64,000 bases of DNA from PRS1 sp965250265 (GTDB taxonomy: Bacteria > Bacteroidota > Bacteroidia > Flavobacteriales > Flavobacteriaceae). Shown piece after piece: positions 8,055 through 17,019 of the stretch (the first letter of the stretch is position 1; every line of letters starts with the position of its first letter). Both the position numbers and the translations under genes were made by a program. Location of the stretch: NCBI GenBank assembly GCA_965250265.1, contig CBDFNO010000015.1, positions 124,001-188,000 of the forward strand, read 5' to 3'. The notes under the pieces are model-generated. The model made no database searches, was not told the origin of the DNA, and saw only the letters and a program-made list of their open reading frames with translations.

Positions 8055-8693
8055 TTAATAAAGACAAGCTACTGCATTATTAGAATGCATTCCTTTGTAT
8101 GGGTCAAAATTATTAGGTAAGTAATCATTTGTATCAAAATCAAATTCTACCTCTTCTTCTAATTCTACTAACTCAATAGTATTCCAATCTAAATCATATT
8201 TCCCTTTTAGTTCATTAAAGCCTTCTGGTAAATAATCTTTTGGATTAAAATCTAGTTCCACGTCATCTTCTAATTCTACTAACTCTGTAGTATTCCAATC
8301 TAGATCATATTTCCCTTTTAAGGCGTTAAATCCTTTTGGTAAGTAATCTTCTGGGTTAAAATTAAATTCTACTTCTTCATCAAGTTCTACTAACTCAATA
8401 GTACTCCAATCTAAATCATACTTGCCTTTTAAAGCATTAAAGTTTTCTGGTAAATAATCTTTTGGATTAAAATCTAGTTCTACGTCTTCTTCTAATTCAA
8501 TTACTTCAATAGAATTTATATCAAAATTCTCAAAGCTTGAATCTTCAACGTTTAAAAAAAGTAATTTCTCTAATTTGTACTCTTCACTATTTGTATCTAT
8601 ATAATCTACATTTAAATAGTTAGAGTCATTGTTAATTTTAGCGCTTGCATTTATTGCAAAAAATACACTAAATAATAAAGCTAATCTATACAT
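8055..8693 (-). CDS. Secreted acidic protein made of 37-residue tandem repeats
   Basis: A 212-residue protein with a signal peptide (MYRLALLFSVFFAINASA). After a short linker, residues 62-212 are three full copies and one degenerate copy of a 37-residue unit with the pattern IELVELEEEVEFDFNPKDYL, then PEGFNALKGKYDLDWNT. The unit is strongly acidic and alternates charged and hydrophobic residues, as in a beta-strand repeat. The last copy ends GMHSNNAVACLY. Similar unnamed secreted repeat proteins occur in Flavobacteriaceae; I know of no assigned function. Metal binding, polymer binding or an extracellular scaffold are possibilities only. It is monocistronic, convergent with the catabolic operon. 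Confidence 0.8.
   Translation of the reverse strand: MYRLALLFSVFFAINASAKINNDSNYLNVDYIDTNSEEYKLEKLLFLNVEDSSFENFDINSIEVIELEEDVELDFNPKDYLPENFNALKGKYDLDWSTIELVELDEEVEFNFNPEDYLPKGFNALKGKYDLDWNTTELVELEDDVELDFNPKDYLPEGFNELKGKYDLDWNTIELVELEEEVEFDFDTNDYLPNNFDPYKGMHSNNAVACLY
8058..8510 (-). repeat. 111-bp tandem coding repeats (four units)
   Basis: Units on the minus strand: 8510-8400, 8399-8289, 8288-8178, and a degenerate unit 8177-8058. Units one to three share long identical DNA stretches, for example the segment coding KGKYDLDW, so copy number could change by slippage or recombination. Confidence 0.85.
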
Positions 8694-8840
8694 AATATTG
8701 TTTTTTTTTGATTTGTTTGTTACCCTATAGACGCCACTAAAATCGAAATGTTACAGGTGTTTAGAAATATTTAACACATGGAGAATTTTTTTAAATTTTT
8801 ATTAAGAAAAATTGGCAGTACTTCTAAGTTTTTAAGCAGT

Positions 8841-9665
8841 TTAAAGCAGTATCTTTTGAATTTGCTCGCGGTAAGAATCAAACTCAATTAAATTATTATG
8901 TTCACCCTTTTTAATAGTAAAAAACATCTTCTTATCTTGGTTCATCTTATTAAATAATTTTATTCCTGATGCGTAAGGAATAACAGTATCTTCTGTACCG
9001 TGAAAAACTGAAATTGGACAACTAACATTTTCAATATATTTATACGAAGGAAAATCGTACTTAAGTAACTTTTTAATTGGAAAGAGTGGGAATCTACCTT
9101 TTGCAACATCAGCGAGGCTATAAAATGGGGTCTCTAAAATAATCTGTTTCGGGTTGTTATTGGATGCTAAATATGTTGCCATTCCTGTTCCCAAGGAGCG
9201 GCCATAAACTATAATCTCAGTTTCCTGGTAATGTTTTAAAACATAATCGTAACACATTTGTGCGTCATTATAAAGTGCTTGTTCGCTTAAGGTGCCTTTA
9301 CTTTTTCCATATGTTCTATAATCCATAACAAATACATCGTAATTCTTCTCAACAAAAAATTCTGTAATTTTTCCCCAACGTGATAAATCACCAGCGTTCC
9401 CATGGAAATATATTATGACTCCTTTTGGCTTTTCAGTTTTAAAATGAATAGCATTAATAATAGCACCATCCTCAGCATTTAAAAACAATTCTTCAAATGG
9501 TTTCGAAAAATTATAAATAAAATCTTGAGGGAGTGTTGTGGGTCTAAATATTAATTTTTCCTGAAAGAAATACAATGAGGCTCCAATCATAATATAAATC
9601 GTAATTACAATTACAAAAGCACTTTTAAGCCTTTGTTTTATTTTTTTTTGACGAATGTATGACAT
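8841..9665 (-). CDS. Membrane-anchored alpha/beta hydrolase (YfhR/ABHD13-like)
   Basis: A 274-residue hydrolase with one N-terminal membrane helix (about residues 15-35). Core motifs are YFHGNAGDLSRWG (oxyanion hole), YGRSLGTG (nucleophile serine), FHGTEDTVIPY (aspartate) and KKGEHNNL (histidine), so the catalytic triad is complete. The closest well-known groups are bacterial YfhR/YqkD-like and ABHD12/13-type serine hydrolases, thought to act on lipid or thioester substrates at the membrane; the substrate here is not known. The gene overlaps the upstream paralogue by 41 bp, so the two are translated from one mRNA. Confidence 0.85.
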   Translation of the reverse strand: MSYIRQKKIKQRLKSAFVIVITIYIMIGASLYFFQEKLIFRPTTLPQDFIYNFSKPFEELFLNAEDGAIINAIHFKTEKPKGVIIYFHGNAGDLSRWGKITEFFVEKNYDVFVMDYRTYGKSKGTLSEQALYNDAQMCYDYVLKHYQETEIIVYGRSLGTGMATYLASNNNPKQIILETPFYSLADVAKGRFPLFPIKKLLKYDFPSYKYIENVSCPISVFHGTEDTVIPYASGIKLFNKMNQDKKMFFTIKKGEHNNLIEFDSYREQIQKILL

Positions 9666-10503
9666 TAATGCTTGTGGTTGAAAAATCTATTTCTTTGGTT
9701 TTTGCACTCAAAATATCGTGTAGCATTTTATGATAAGATTCAAAATTATTTAAATTTTTATGACCTCCACCAATAACTGTATAGAATTGGGTTAATTTAG
9801 GTTTAATTTGAGATAGCTTTATACTACTTTTAAATGGGATTAATTTATCGTGAGTTCCATGAATAATATGAATAGGACATTGTACATATTTTAACCACTT
9901 GTATGTTGGCAAAGGATACTTTATTAAAATTGATAATGGCATGAAAGGCATATAACGCGCTGTAACTTTAGTTAAGCTATAATATGGCGCATCTAGTATA
10001 AGCATTTTTGGGTTATTAATAGATGCTAATTTTGCAGCAAATCCTGAGCCTAATGAACGACCATAAAGGATGATATTATCTTCAGTAGTTTTTTCCTTTA
10101 TCTTATTATATACTTCCTGTAAATCTCTTTTTATTGCTTTTTGCGAACGTCGCCCAGTACTTTTACCAAAGCCTCTATAATCTACCATAAACACACTATA
10201 ATCGTGCCTTGTGAAATCTACAGCAAATTTTCCCCAGCCTTTAATACTTTTTGAATTTCCCTTAAGATACAAGACTACGCCTTTAGGTGGGTTTTTGCTT
10301 TTAAAGAGCAAGCCATTAATCTTGGCTCCATCTCTGGTTTCCATAAAATACTCTTTGGTATCCTGATTGTCATAATAAAACTGGAAGTCATCTGTTAATT
10401 TTTCCGGTTTAAATAAAAGATAATCTTGAAAATAATACAGGGCTAGACTTGCTACAATATAACCTGCAAGAATTAATAAAATAATGTTTAACCAATAAGG
10501 CAT
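9625..10503 (-). CDS. Membrane-anchored alpha/beta hydrolase, paralogue with altered oxyanion motif
   Basis: A 292-residue paralogue of the following gene, with the same architecture: an N-terminal membrane helix followed by a hydrolase domain. The triad is visible in YGRSLGSGF (serine), IHGTHDKLIPF (aspartate) and GGGHKNLNN (histidine). The canonical HGN of the oxyanion loop is KGN here (YLKGNSKSIKGWG), unlike its neighbour. The C-terminus carries an extra basic tail (SSKKNKTKA), which is the part that overlaps the next start codon. Tandem duplication followed by divergence is likely. Substrate unknown. Confidence 0.85.
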   Translation of the reverse strand: MPYWLNIILLILAGYIVASLALYYFQDYLLFKPEKLTDDFQFYYDNQDTKEYFMETRDGAKINGLLFKSKNPPKGVVLYLKGNSKSIKGWGKFAVDFTRHDYSVFMVDYRGFGKSTGRRSQKAIKRDLQEVYNKIKEKTTEDNIILYGRSLGSGFAAKLASINNPKMLILDAPYYSLTKVTARYMPFMPLSILIKYPLPTYKWLKYVQCPIHIIHGTHDKLIPFKSSIKLSQIKPKLTQFYTVIGGGHKNLNNFESYHKMLHDILSAKTKEIDFSTTSINVIHSSKKNKTKA

Positions 10504-10617
10504 TTAAAAAAAATTAGAAGTTCAATTTACAAAAATTAAGCTTCTTTATTTAAAAAGAATTCTATTGCTTAAAAAAAATAGTAAAAAAAGTCCTTTTTCT
10601 CCAACCGCTTACCATAC

Positions 10618-10649
10618 AAAAAAACAGCAATCAATTAAGACTGCTGTTT
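10618..10649 (-). terminator. Terminator of the minus-strand M49 peptidase operon
   Basis: AAACAGCA (10622-10629) pairs with TGCTGTTT (10642-10649). Read on the minus strand the hairpin is followed by seven T (10624-10618). It lies 36 bp after the stop of the gene at 10685. Confidence 0.75.
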
Positions 10650-10684
10650 AAATACTAATAACCACTAATTTGAGGCGTGACCCT

Positions 10685-11098
10685 TTATTTTGAGCTATTT
10701 ACTATTTCGAGTGGTGACCTATACTTCTCATTTCCTTTAATGTGTTCGAATTTAAACTGAATAATTGTATCAAAATTTTTACTCTTCAGTTCAAGATTCA
10801 ATGAGTTTTCATTCTTTATTAAAGTATCTCCTAACTTAATAATTTCATAAATATCAAATTTTTCATATATAAAATCAATTTCTGTTTTTAACGTTCCGTT
10901 ATCTAAAACTATTTTTTTTCGTGCACCACTAATAAATTTATTTATAACAGTACCATCATATGATCTCGTAAATGAATTATTAACTGCTTCATTAAAAAAA
11001 TCTTCATCTGACTGATATTGACTTATGAAAAAGTGAATTGTAACTATTACTCCTATTAATGTCGAAATAAAAAAAAATAACTTAATTTTTGATTTCAT
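10685..11098 (-). CDS. Hypothetical single-pass membrane or exported protein
   Basis: A 137-residue protein that I do not recognise. Residues 5-26 are hydrophobic (LFFFISTLIGVIVTIHFFI), giving a membrane anchor or uncleaved signal. The rest is soluble, with alternating beta-strand-like segments and many lysines. It starts 10 bp after the M49 peptidase stop and ends at a terminator, so it is the last gene of that operon. Nothing in it indicates an enzyme. Confidence 0.6.
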   Translation of the reverse strand: MKSKIKLFFFISTLIGVIVTIHFFISQYQSDEDFFNEAVNNSFTRSYDGTVINKFISGARKKIVLDNGTLKTEIDFIYEKFDIYEIIKLGDTLIKNENSLNLELKSKNFDTIIQFKFEHIKGNEKYRSPLEIVNSSK

Positions 11099-11108
11099 AA
11101 TATTTAAT

Positions 11109-12758
11109 TTATAGCCCTAAAACTTCTTTACCCTGCTCAAATACAACATCTACAGGAATACTTGCTGAACTTAATCTATCTAAATCAGCTTGCAATTCAG
11201 CAGAAATGATTCCTCTTTCGGTAACTAATTTTGCAACACCATCATAATCACCATCCCCTTGAAGTGTTAAAATGAGATTTGATAAATCGCTCATAGCAAC
11301 GATCATTTTATCATAATTTACTTTATATGTTCCGTTTTCATTTCTTGTAAATGCTTCTTTTTCTTTAAAGAAATTAAAACGAATCATATTGGCCTTCCCA
11401 TGTGCACTTGACGCTCCAAAACGAACAGAGCGAAAAATACTTGTAATAAAGGTGGTCATATAATCTTTCATGTCTCCATCAATTTCTCCTTTTTTATGTA
11501 ATTGCTGTACCATATATAACCCTAAAACATCTGCTTTCCCTTCTTCTAAAGCGCTCGAATGTTCTTTTAAAGATGTTCTTACAGTTCCTTTCCCATTTAT
11601 AGTATTCTTAACTCCTAATCCGTGAGCTACTTCATGAAACATAGTATTAGCGAAAAAGGCATCAAAAGTTATATGTTTACGCTGGCTTTCATCAATTAAA
11701 TATTCTGAAATAGGTACTAATATTTTATCAAATTTAGCACGCATCGCATTTTTTAATTGCAAACGTCGCGTTCCCTTTTGTAATTGTACTTCTTCATCGT
11801 TCGGCAAATTAATCGCTATGGTCTTACTTCCAGCATTACAATCTCCAGCATAAAACACAACATCGTAAGCATTTAAATCGGAATCTGTTCCTGGCGTTTC
11901 GGTTTTATATGCCTCATCAACTGGAATTCCTTTTTGTAATTCTGGCAAAAAACTTGCAAAACGGGCTAATTTTGAACTCCACTCCTGGTCTTTAATTAGT
12001 ACATATCCTTCGTGAGCAGCTTTATTCCCAAATAATTGATCCTCGTAAGTTTCAATAGGACCAATTACAATATCTAACGTGTTGGTCTTCATATCCATCC
12101 AAGCTAAATCACTAGGTTGATAATCATCATCTAACAAAGCTTTTGCTCTTAATTCTAAATAGGTTTTTAATCCTTCATCCTCTGCAAGTTTTGAAGCATC
12201 AATTAACAAATTAGAAACCTCAGCAAGTTCACTTTCGAATTGTTTATGATATGGAATTGAATATAATTTTCCGTTTTCATCTCTGCGTACAAAATTATAA
12301 ATGCTGGATTTATCTTCAATATCAGCTGCTTCAAACTCTTCTTTAGTCATATCCTGAGGATAAAAATTAGCTCCTTTCGGTTTGTCTTCTATTCCATCAA
12401 TAAATGAGACATTACCATTTAGTCTATCCCAAGGACCATAATTAATTTTTACAAAAGTATTGGCATCTTTTTTAGATATAGTATTTAGCAATTCTGCATT
12501 ATCTCCATAAGCTTCATACCAAAACAAGGTGTTCATTTTTTCAGCTGCATTAATCAAGATTGGCAACATTTTACGTTCGTTCTCTGTGAGTTTACTTAAA
12601 TCGGATGTAAGCTTCACATTTACATATTTGCTTAAGTTTTTCTGCATTGCAGTTTGGTCTGCTTCGGCTTGACCTTCGTTGGACATTTTATCTGATTTAT
12701 TTTCTTTACAGGAAATCGAGAGTACAGTTAGTACTAAAATTAAGAATAGGTTTTTCAT
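11109..12758 (-). CDS. Dipeptidyl-peptidase III-like (M49) zinc peptidase lipoprotein
   Basis: A 549-residue protein with a lipoprotein signal (LSISC, lipidated C17), so it is probably tethered in the periplasm or on the outer membrane. The two M49 zinc motifs are recognisable: HEVAH at residues 375-379 and EEGKAD at 405-410, with E406 the likely third ligand. Classical DPP III has a six-residue HExxGH motif; this protein has a five-residue HExxH motif, as described for the Caldithrix enzyme. DPP III releases dipeptides from N-termini of oligopeptides. It sits between GDYXXLXY (49 bp upstream) and a small membrane protein (10 bp downstream). Its exact specificity cannot be read from sequence. 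Confidence 0.85.
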   Translation of the reverse strand: MKNLFLILVLTVLSISCKENKSDKMSNEGQAEADQTAMQKNLSKYVNVKLTSDLSKLTENERKMLPILINAAEKMNTLFWYEAYGDNAELLNTISKKDANTFVKINYGPWDRLNGNVSFIDGIEDKPKGANFYPQDMTKEEFEAADIEDKSSIYNFVRRDENGKLYSIPYHKQFESELAEVSNLLIDASKLAEDEGLKTYLELRAKALLDDDYQPSDLAWMDMKTNTLDIVIGPIETYEDQLFGNKAAHEGYVLIKDQEWSSKLARFASFLPELQKGIPVDEAYKTETPGTDSDLNAYDVVFYAGDCNAGSKTIAINLPNDEEVQLQKGTRRLQLKNAMRAKFDKILVPISEYLIDESQRKHITFDAFFANTMFHEVAHGLGVKNTINGKGTVRTSLKEHSSALEEGKADVLGLYMVQQLHKKGEIDGDMKDYMTTFITSIFRSVRFGASSAHGKANMIRFNFFKEKEAFTRNENGTYKVNYDKMIVAMSDLSNLILTLQGDGDYDGVAKLVTERGIISAELQADLDRLSSASIPVDVVFEQGKEVLGL

Positions 12759-12807
12759 AGTTATATTAAAGTTTTATAATCTGTTTCAAAAATAGTTATT
12801 TTTTAAA

Positions 12808-13380
12808 TTAATGGTCAACATATTTTGCTATTGGAACATCATTTATAAAAACATTATCCAAAACGGCTTCGCCATCTTTTATATAAACTAAAGCATATAT
12901 GTTGTTTGGTAATGAATCACGCTGTGCTTCTCTAAAAGTATCTTCAGCTGGTTTTGCTTTACTTTCTTCCATATAAAAACGGTCAAAAGGAAGGTTAACA
13001 TTAAGCTGATGTGAATAATACCAACCTACCTTGGCAATGATATAATCTTTATCATCCTTTAATAGATGCTTACTAACCTTTGCAACTTTAGCAAAACCCA
13101 AACTGTCTTTTTTAAGATAAATATATACATCTTCATTAGTAATCCACAATGAATCTGATGTAGTTATTGAACTAATTTCATAACGTAAAGTAATGTATTT
13201 ACCTCTAAATGGATCTGTTGGATCTATAGGTTGTGTTTTAAACCTATAAGCAGTACCATCTTCTAAAATACTTTCTCTATTAAAAATCATTTGAGAAGGA
13301 ATAAATAGTTGTGCCAATACAACTAATATAAATATGATGAATATGTGTATTTTTTTCATGTGTTTATTTTTATTGTTCAA
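12808..13380 (-). CDS. GDYXXLXY family membrane-anchored protein
   Basis: A 190-residue protein with an N-terminal membrane helix (around residues 9-27) and the family hallmark after PIDPTDPFRGKYITLRYEI, which is the local version of the GDYxxLxY motif. Proteins of this family are small periplasmic or extracellular domains of unknown function, nearly always encoded beside a DUF2157 polytopic membrane protein. Its start overlaps the end of the DUF2157 gene by 11 bp, which suggests translational coupling and a joint complex. The ATG at 13380 is used here; an internal ATG at residue 8 (MKKIH) is also plausible. Confidence 0.85.
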   Translation of the reverse strand: MNNKNKHMKKIHIFIIFILVVLAQLFIPSQMIFNRESILEDGTAYRFKTQPIDPTDPFRGKYITLRYEISSITTSDSLWITNEDVYIYLKKDSLGFAKVAKVSKHLLKDDKDYIIAKVGWYYSHQLNVNLPFDRFYMEESKAKPAEDTFREAQRDSLPNNIYALVYIKDGEAVLDNVFINDVPIAKYVDH

Positions 13381-14653
13381 CTCTTGCTTTTTGTCTTTTA
13401 AGCATAATATAATTAGTTAGAAAGAACCCAACGCCTACGCCTACGAAGAGTAAGCCACGAATTACAAAACTAATATTAGTATCAAAGAAGCGACATACCA
13501 CAAGCGATGTGATGATGAGTAATCCATAATTTAAAATGCCAAAATGAAATTTGTCCGCTCCCGTTTTTATGGCAATTAACCCAAGAGCTAGAACTAAAAT
13601 ATTTACTAAAATTGTTGGAATAATTATATTGCTAAATCCTATAAAAAATAAAATTCCAAAAATGATAAATACATATTGAAATAGATTAAGCCCTTTAATC
13701 CTGTTTTTTGAATATAGATATATTAAAACTGTAAGAGCCATTACAAACAATGTTAATACTGCGTAAAACTCATAGCTTCCAATAAACAGACTATTAGTTT
13801 GTCCTATCCAAAACCACTTAAAACTTGTAGTTAACAGCAATGTTACTGTACCCAGCGAACCAAATATTAAATACCCATTACGTCTTAATTTTTGCGTTTC
13901 AAAAAGTGGAATCTTACCAATATTATAAAACAGACTATACAAAATGATGTACATAAATAATCCTGATTGCTCACCACCTCCTACAAAAGTTCCTAAACAA
14001 ATTATAAGACTTAACGGAAATAACCAATTAAAAATAGATGTAATGTTTGCTTTAGGTTTTTCTTTTAACAACTTGACATAATAAGGTATAATTAAAGCTA
14101 AAAGTAAAAGATACAACCAAGGTGTTTTGCTGCTTGACATAAATGAATAACCATACTCACAAGCATAATAAGTTGCAAATACAATAGATAATATTGCTAA
14201 AGCATTAGATTTTAAAAGATAAATAAGTGGTATGCAAAGTAAAATCCAAGTGAGTAAATATGAACTTAAATCTCCAGGAATATTATAGATTTGAGCAACT
14301 AATGCCATACATGCTCCAACAGCAAAAAACAAAAACGTTCCAGAAGCTTCTCTCCATGTTGAACTTTTTTGCTTTATTATAGAATATCCAACAAACAATT
14401 GTCCTCCCACCAAAGGAAAAAAAGCAAATACTGTCTTAATCGTTCTTGAAAAATCATCCCAATTATGTGCTAAAATTAAAATAATACCTAACCCAACTAA
14501 TAGTGAACCTAATACACCAAAAACAGTAAATAAACGGTTTGGTGAATCTTCTTGTTTCGATTTAAAATAGCTTTCAATTTTTGAAGCTACCACTTTAGAA
14601 ATTACTTCGTTTTGTACCAGTTCTGGAAGTTCTTTTAAGATTTTATTATTCAT
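13370..14653 (-). CDS. DUF2157 polytopic membrane protein
   Basis: A 427-residue protein. A cytoplasmic N-terminal segment of about 40 residues is followed by at least ten hydrophobic helices (the first reads LFTVFGVLGSLLVGLGIILI). GLGIILILAHNWDDF is the DUF2157 signature. Function is unknown; the family pairs with GDYXXLXY, and the two genes overlap here. Upstream lie two hairpins (14692-14722 and 14737-14772) that separate it from the YiaA/B-like gene on the same strand. Confidence 0.85.
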   Translation of the reverse strand: MNNKILKELPELVQNEVISKVVASKIESYFKSKQEDSPNRLFTVFGVLGSLLVGLGIILILAHNWDDFSRTIKTVFAFFPLVGGQLFVGYSIIKQKSSTWREASGTFLFFAVGACMALVAQIYNIPGDLSSYLLTWILLCIPLIYLLKSNALAILSIVFATYYACEYGYSFMSSSKTPWLYLLLLALIIPYYVKLLKEKPKANITSIFNWLFPLSLIICLGTFVGGGEQSGLFMYIILYSLFYNIGKIPLFETQKLRRNGYLIFGSLGTVTLLLTTSFKWFWIGQTNSLFIGSYEFYAVLTLFVMALTVLIYLYSKNRIKGLNLFQYVFIIFGILFFIGFSNIIIPTILVNILVLALGLIAIKTGADKFHFGILNYGLLIITSLVVCRFFDTNISFVIRGLLFVGVGVGFFLTNYIMLKRQKARVEQ

Positions 14654-14691
14654 TGTATAATAATTTAATAGTTAAAGATAAAAATCATTTT

Positions 14692-14722
14692 AAAACCTCG
14701 CAGCAATTTACCACGAGGTTTT
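14692..14722 (-). terminator. GC-containing hairpin in the DUF2157 leader
   Basis: AAAACCTCG (14692-14700) pairs with CGAGGTTTT (14714-14722) around a 13-nt loop. On the minus strand it is 39 nt before the DUF2157 start and is followed by an interrupted T-rich stretch. It could be a second terminator after the YiaA/B gene or an attenuator in the DUF2157 leader. Confidence 0.4.
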
Positions 14723-14736
14723 GAGGTTAACTAACT

Positions 14737-14772
14737 AAATAATCATCAAAACAAAATTTTTGATGATTATTT
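14737..14772 (-). terminator. Terminator of the YiaA/B-like gene
   Basis: A perfect 15-bp stem (14737-14751 with 14758-14772) with a 6-nt loop, beginning 24 bp after the stop of the gene at 14797. It is AT-rich with only two to three G-C pairs. Confidence 0.55.
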
Positions 14773-14796
14773 ATTTTGATATGTTTTACTAAATTT

Positions 14797-15276
14797 CTAT
14801 TCCTCTTCATTCTTATTATCAATATATAATATATCTCTAGTGTTTTTTTGAACTGCAATTGCAGCAAACAAGCTCAACAGAAATGACATCCCATAAAACC
14901 CTTTTTCGCTTAATAGTAAATCGGCATTCCAAAGTCCAATTATTAATAGTACGATTGAAGTAATTGTTGTTATCCAACTAATCCCGTAATAAATTTCAGT
15001 AATTTGAATATTTTCCAATTTATCCCTTACCGCCTTTTGTACAGATATTACTGAAAACAATCCGAAAAGTAATATTGTAAAATAATATCCCTTTTCATTA
15101 AGTTGCATATCTGCATTCCATAAGCCAATACAATAAGAAGTCATTCCAATTAATAACGCAGACCAAGAAGCGCCAATAAAAGCTGATGTTGGTTTTTGGT
15201 CATAAACTTTACTGTCTTCCTTAATTTCTTCTTCTTTTAACTCTTCTTTGTTTGAAACTGTTGTTTGATAATTCAT
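14797..15276 (-). CDS. YiaA/YiaB-type inner membrane protein
   Basis: A 159-residue protein whose two halves repeat each other: IGLWNADMQLNEKGYYF... and IGLWNADLLLSEKGFYG..., each with two membrane helices and ending VQKAVRDK or VQKNTRDI. This is the duplicated YiaA/B domain. The first 40 residues are a charged cytoplasmic tail (KEELKEEEIKEDSK). Function is unknown in all members I know. It is transcribed away from the broken gene at 15428. Confidence 0.8.
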   Translation of the reverse strand: MNYQTTVSNKEELKEEEIKEDSKVYDQKPTSAFIGASWSALLIGMTSYCIGLWNADMQLNEKGYYFTILLFGLFSVISVQKAVRDKLENIQITEIYYGISWITTITSIVLLIIGLWNADLLLSEKGFYGMSFLLSLFAAIAVQKNTRDILYIDNKNEEE

Positions 15277-15363
15277 AGTATTCTGTTTTAATAATTACAG
15301 GACAAAACTGCAACATTAATCTAAAGCTTGAAACGCAATATTTTAAATAAACTGACGATATAA

Positions 15364-15396
15364 TTTAGTAATACAAATATATAATTACTATATTTA
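15364..15396 (+). promoter_or_regulatory. Candidate promoter with inverted repeat before the broken TPR-like gene
   Basis: TTTA (15364-15367), 21 nt, then TATATTTA (15389-15396), one base from the Bacteroidota TAnnTTTG -7 element. The spacer holds the inverted repeat TAGTAAT (15366-15372) / ATTACTA (15384-15390). It is 31 bp before the ATG at 15428 and lies in the divergent region shared with the YiaA/B-like gene. Confidence 0.4.
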
Positions 15397-15427
15397 AAGG
15401 GTTAATGAATAATTTACTAACGATTAA

Positions 15428-16944
15428 ATGACTAATCTAAATAGTATAATATCTACTTTTTCCGCTGAAGAGCAACAACGTTTTATTTCATATTTAGCAA
15501 AAAAGAATAAACGCAACGACACAAAAAACATTCAACTTTTCAAACATTTGGTTAAAAATGAATTCAACTCAAATGAACTATGCTTTAAGCTATATAACAG
15601 TAATAAAAAAGATGCTTACCACGCTTTAAGAAAACGTCTCTATCAATCTATCATTGATTTTATTGCCAATGCAAATCTAGCAGAAGAGAACTCTATAGAT
15701 ATGCAAATTATAAAGTACATTCTGGCATCGAGAACATTTTTATTGCGAAAACAATACAAAGTAGCCTATGCCATTTTAGATAAAGCCGAAGTGATAGCAG
15801 AAGAGCATTATCTTTTTCCTTTACTTAATGAAATTTATCATACCAAAATTCAATATGCTTATGCAAATCCTTCAATAGATATTGATAATCTTATTCAGAA
15901 ATTTGAAAGCAATCAAAAAAATCATTCTTTAGAAGATCAATTAAATATTGTATATGCAAAAATTCGTCAAACCATTAATAGCATAACTTACAAAGGTGAA
16001 GTTTTAGATTTTCAAACACTTGTAAGTAAAACACTTAAAGAACACGACATCAGCATTAATGAATCTATGTCGTTTAAGTCATTATATCAATTAATAAAAA
16101 TTGTTAGTATTTCTGCTTTTGCTACTAACGACTACTTAAAAATCGAACCTTTTTTAATAAACACTTATAAGGCAATACAAACTCACAAGAGCAAAGAAAA
16201 GCAGCTATACTATCATATTCAGGTTTTATACTTAACAGCTCACACACTTTTTAGAAACAAGAAATTCAATTTATCTTTAGCATACCTAAATGATATGCAT
16301 AAGCAAATGCAAGTCAAACAAAGCAAATACTATAATGTGTTTAAGTTAAAATACAATTTGCTTTTATCACTAAATTTTAATTTTTCAAATCAGCAAGAGA
16401 AAGCAATTAAAACTCTTGAACCATTTATTATACCAAAGCATCCTGATATAGAATCATTATTAGACATATATTTAAGTTTAGTAATGTTTTATTTTCAAAA
16501 AGGTGATTTTAAAAAAGCCAAGACAAATATTTTCAAAATTTTATCATACTGATAAATGGTATATTTCAAAAGCTGGAAAAGAATGGGTGATAAAAAAGAA
16601 TTTAATTGAGATTTTACTTAAACATAGAACTTGAGAATATTGATTTGGTAGAATCCAGATTATTAAGTTTTAAACGAAATTATTATCAGTTATTTAAAAA
16701 GTATTAATCAACAACGTGCAATAACTTATCTCAAATTGGTTGAAGAGTATTACAAAATGCCAGAAAAAGTAACTTCGTATAGAGTTTAAAAGCAAAGTAG
16801 AACGTTCCTTTGTGTGGATTAGATGCACAACTCGAAGATATTTTTGTAATGAGTTTTTATGCTTGGCTAAAAAGTAAAATGGATAAAGAAGACCTTTATA
16901 AAACTACTTTAAGGCTTGTACAAAAATCACAAAATGTTAATTGA
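15428..16944 (+). pseudogene. Helical-repeat protein gene broken by five +1 frameshifts
   Basis: The first 374 codons are open (ending at TGA 16552) and encode an all-helical TPR-like protein (SAEEQQRFISYLAKKNKR at the start). After that stop, coding potential continues in shifting frames. The segments read YHTDKWYISKAGKEWVIKKN, then IELENIDLVESRLLSF, then LKSINQQRAITYLKLVEEYY, then EFKSKVERSFVWI, then AQLEDIFVMSFYAWLKSKM, ending at TGA 16942-16944. Joining them needs five extra bases, near 16536, 16620, 16690, 16780 and 16821, each in the same sense. The restored product would be about 500 residues. Bacteroidota carry similar long helical proteins of unknown function. Either the gene is decaying or this stretch has insertion-type sequence errors. 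No insertion element is seen. Confidence 0.75.
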
Positions 16945-17019
16945 TAGTTAAAGTTTAAACACAGATTAAACCTTTCATTCGTATTCTAGTCAAAAAGACA
17001 AATCAATAACAAAAAACAA

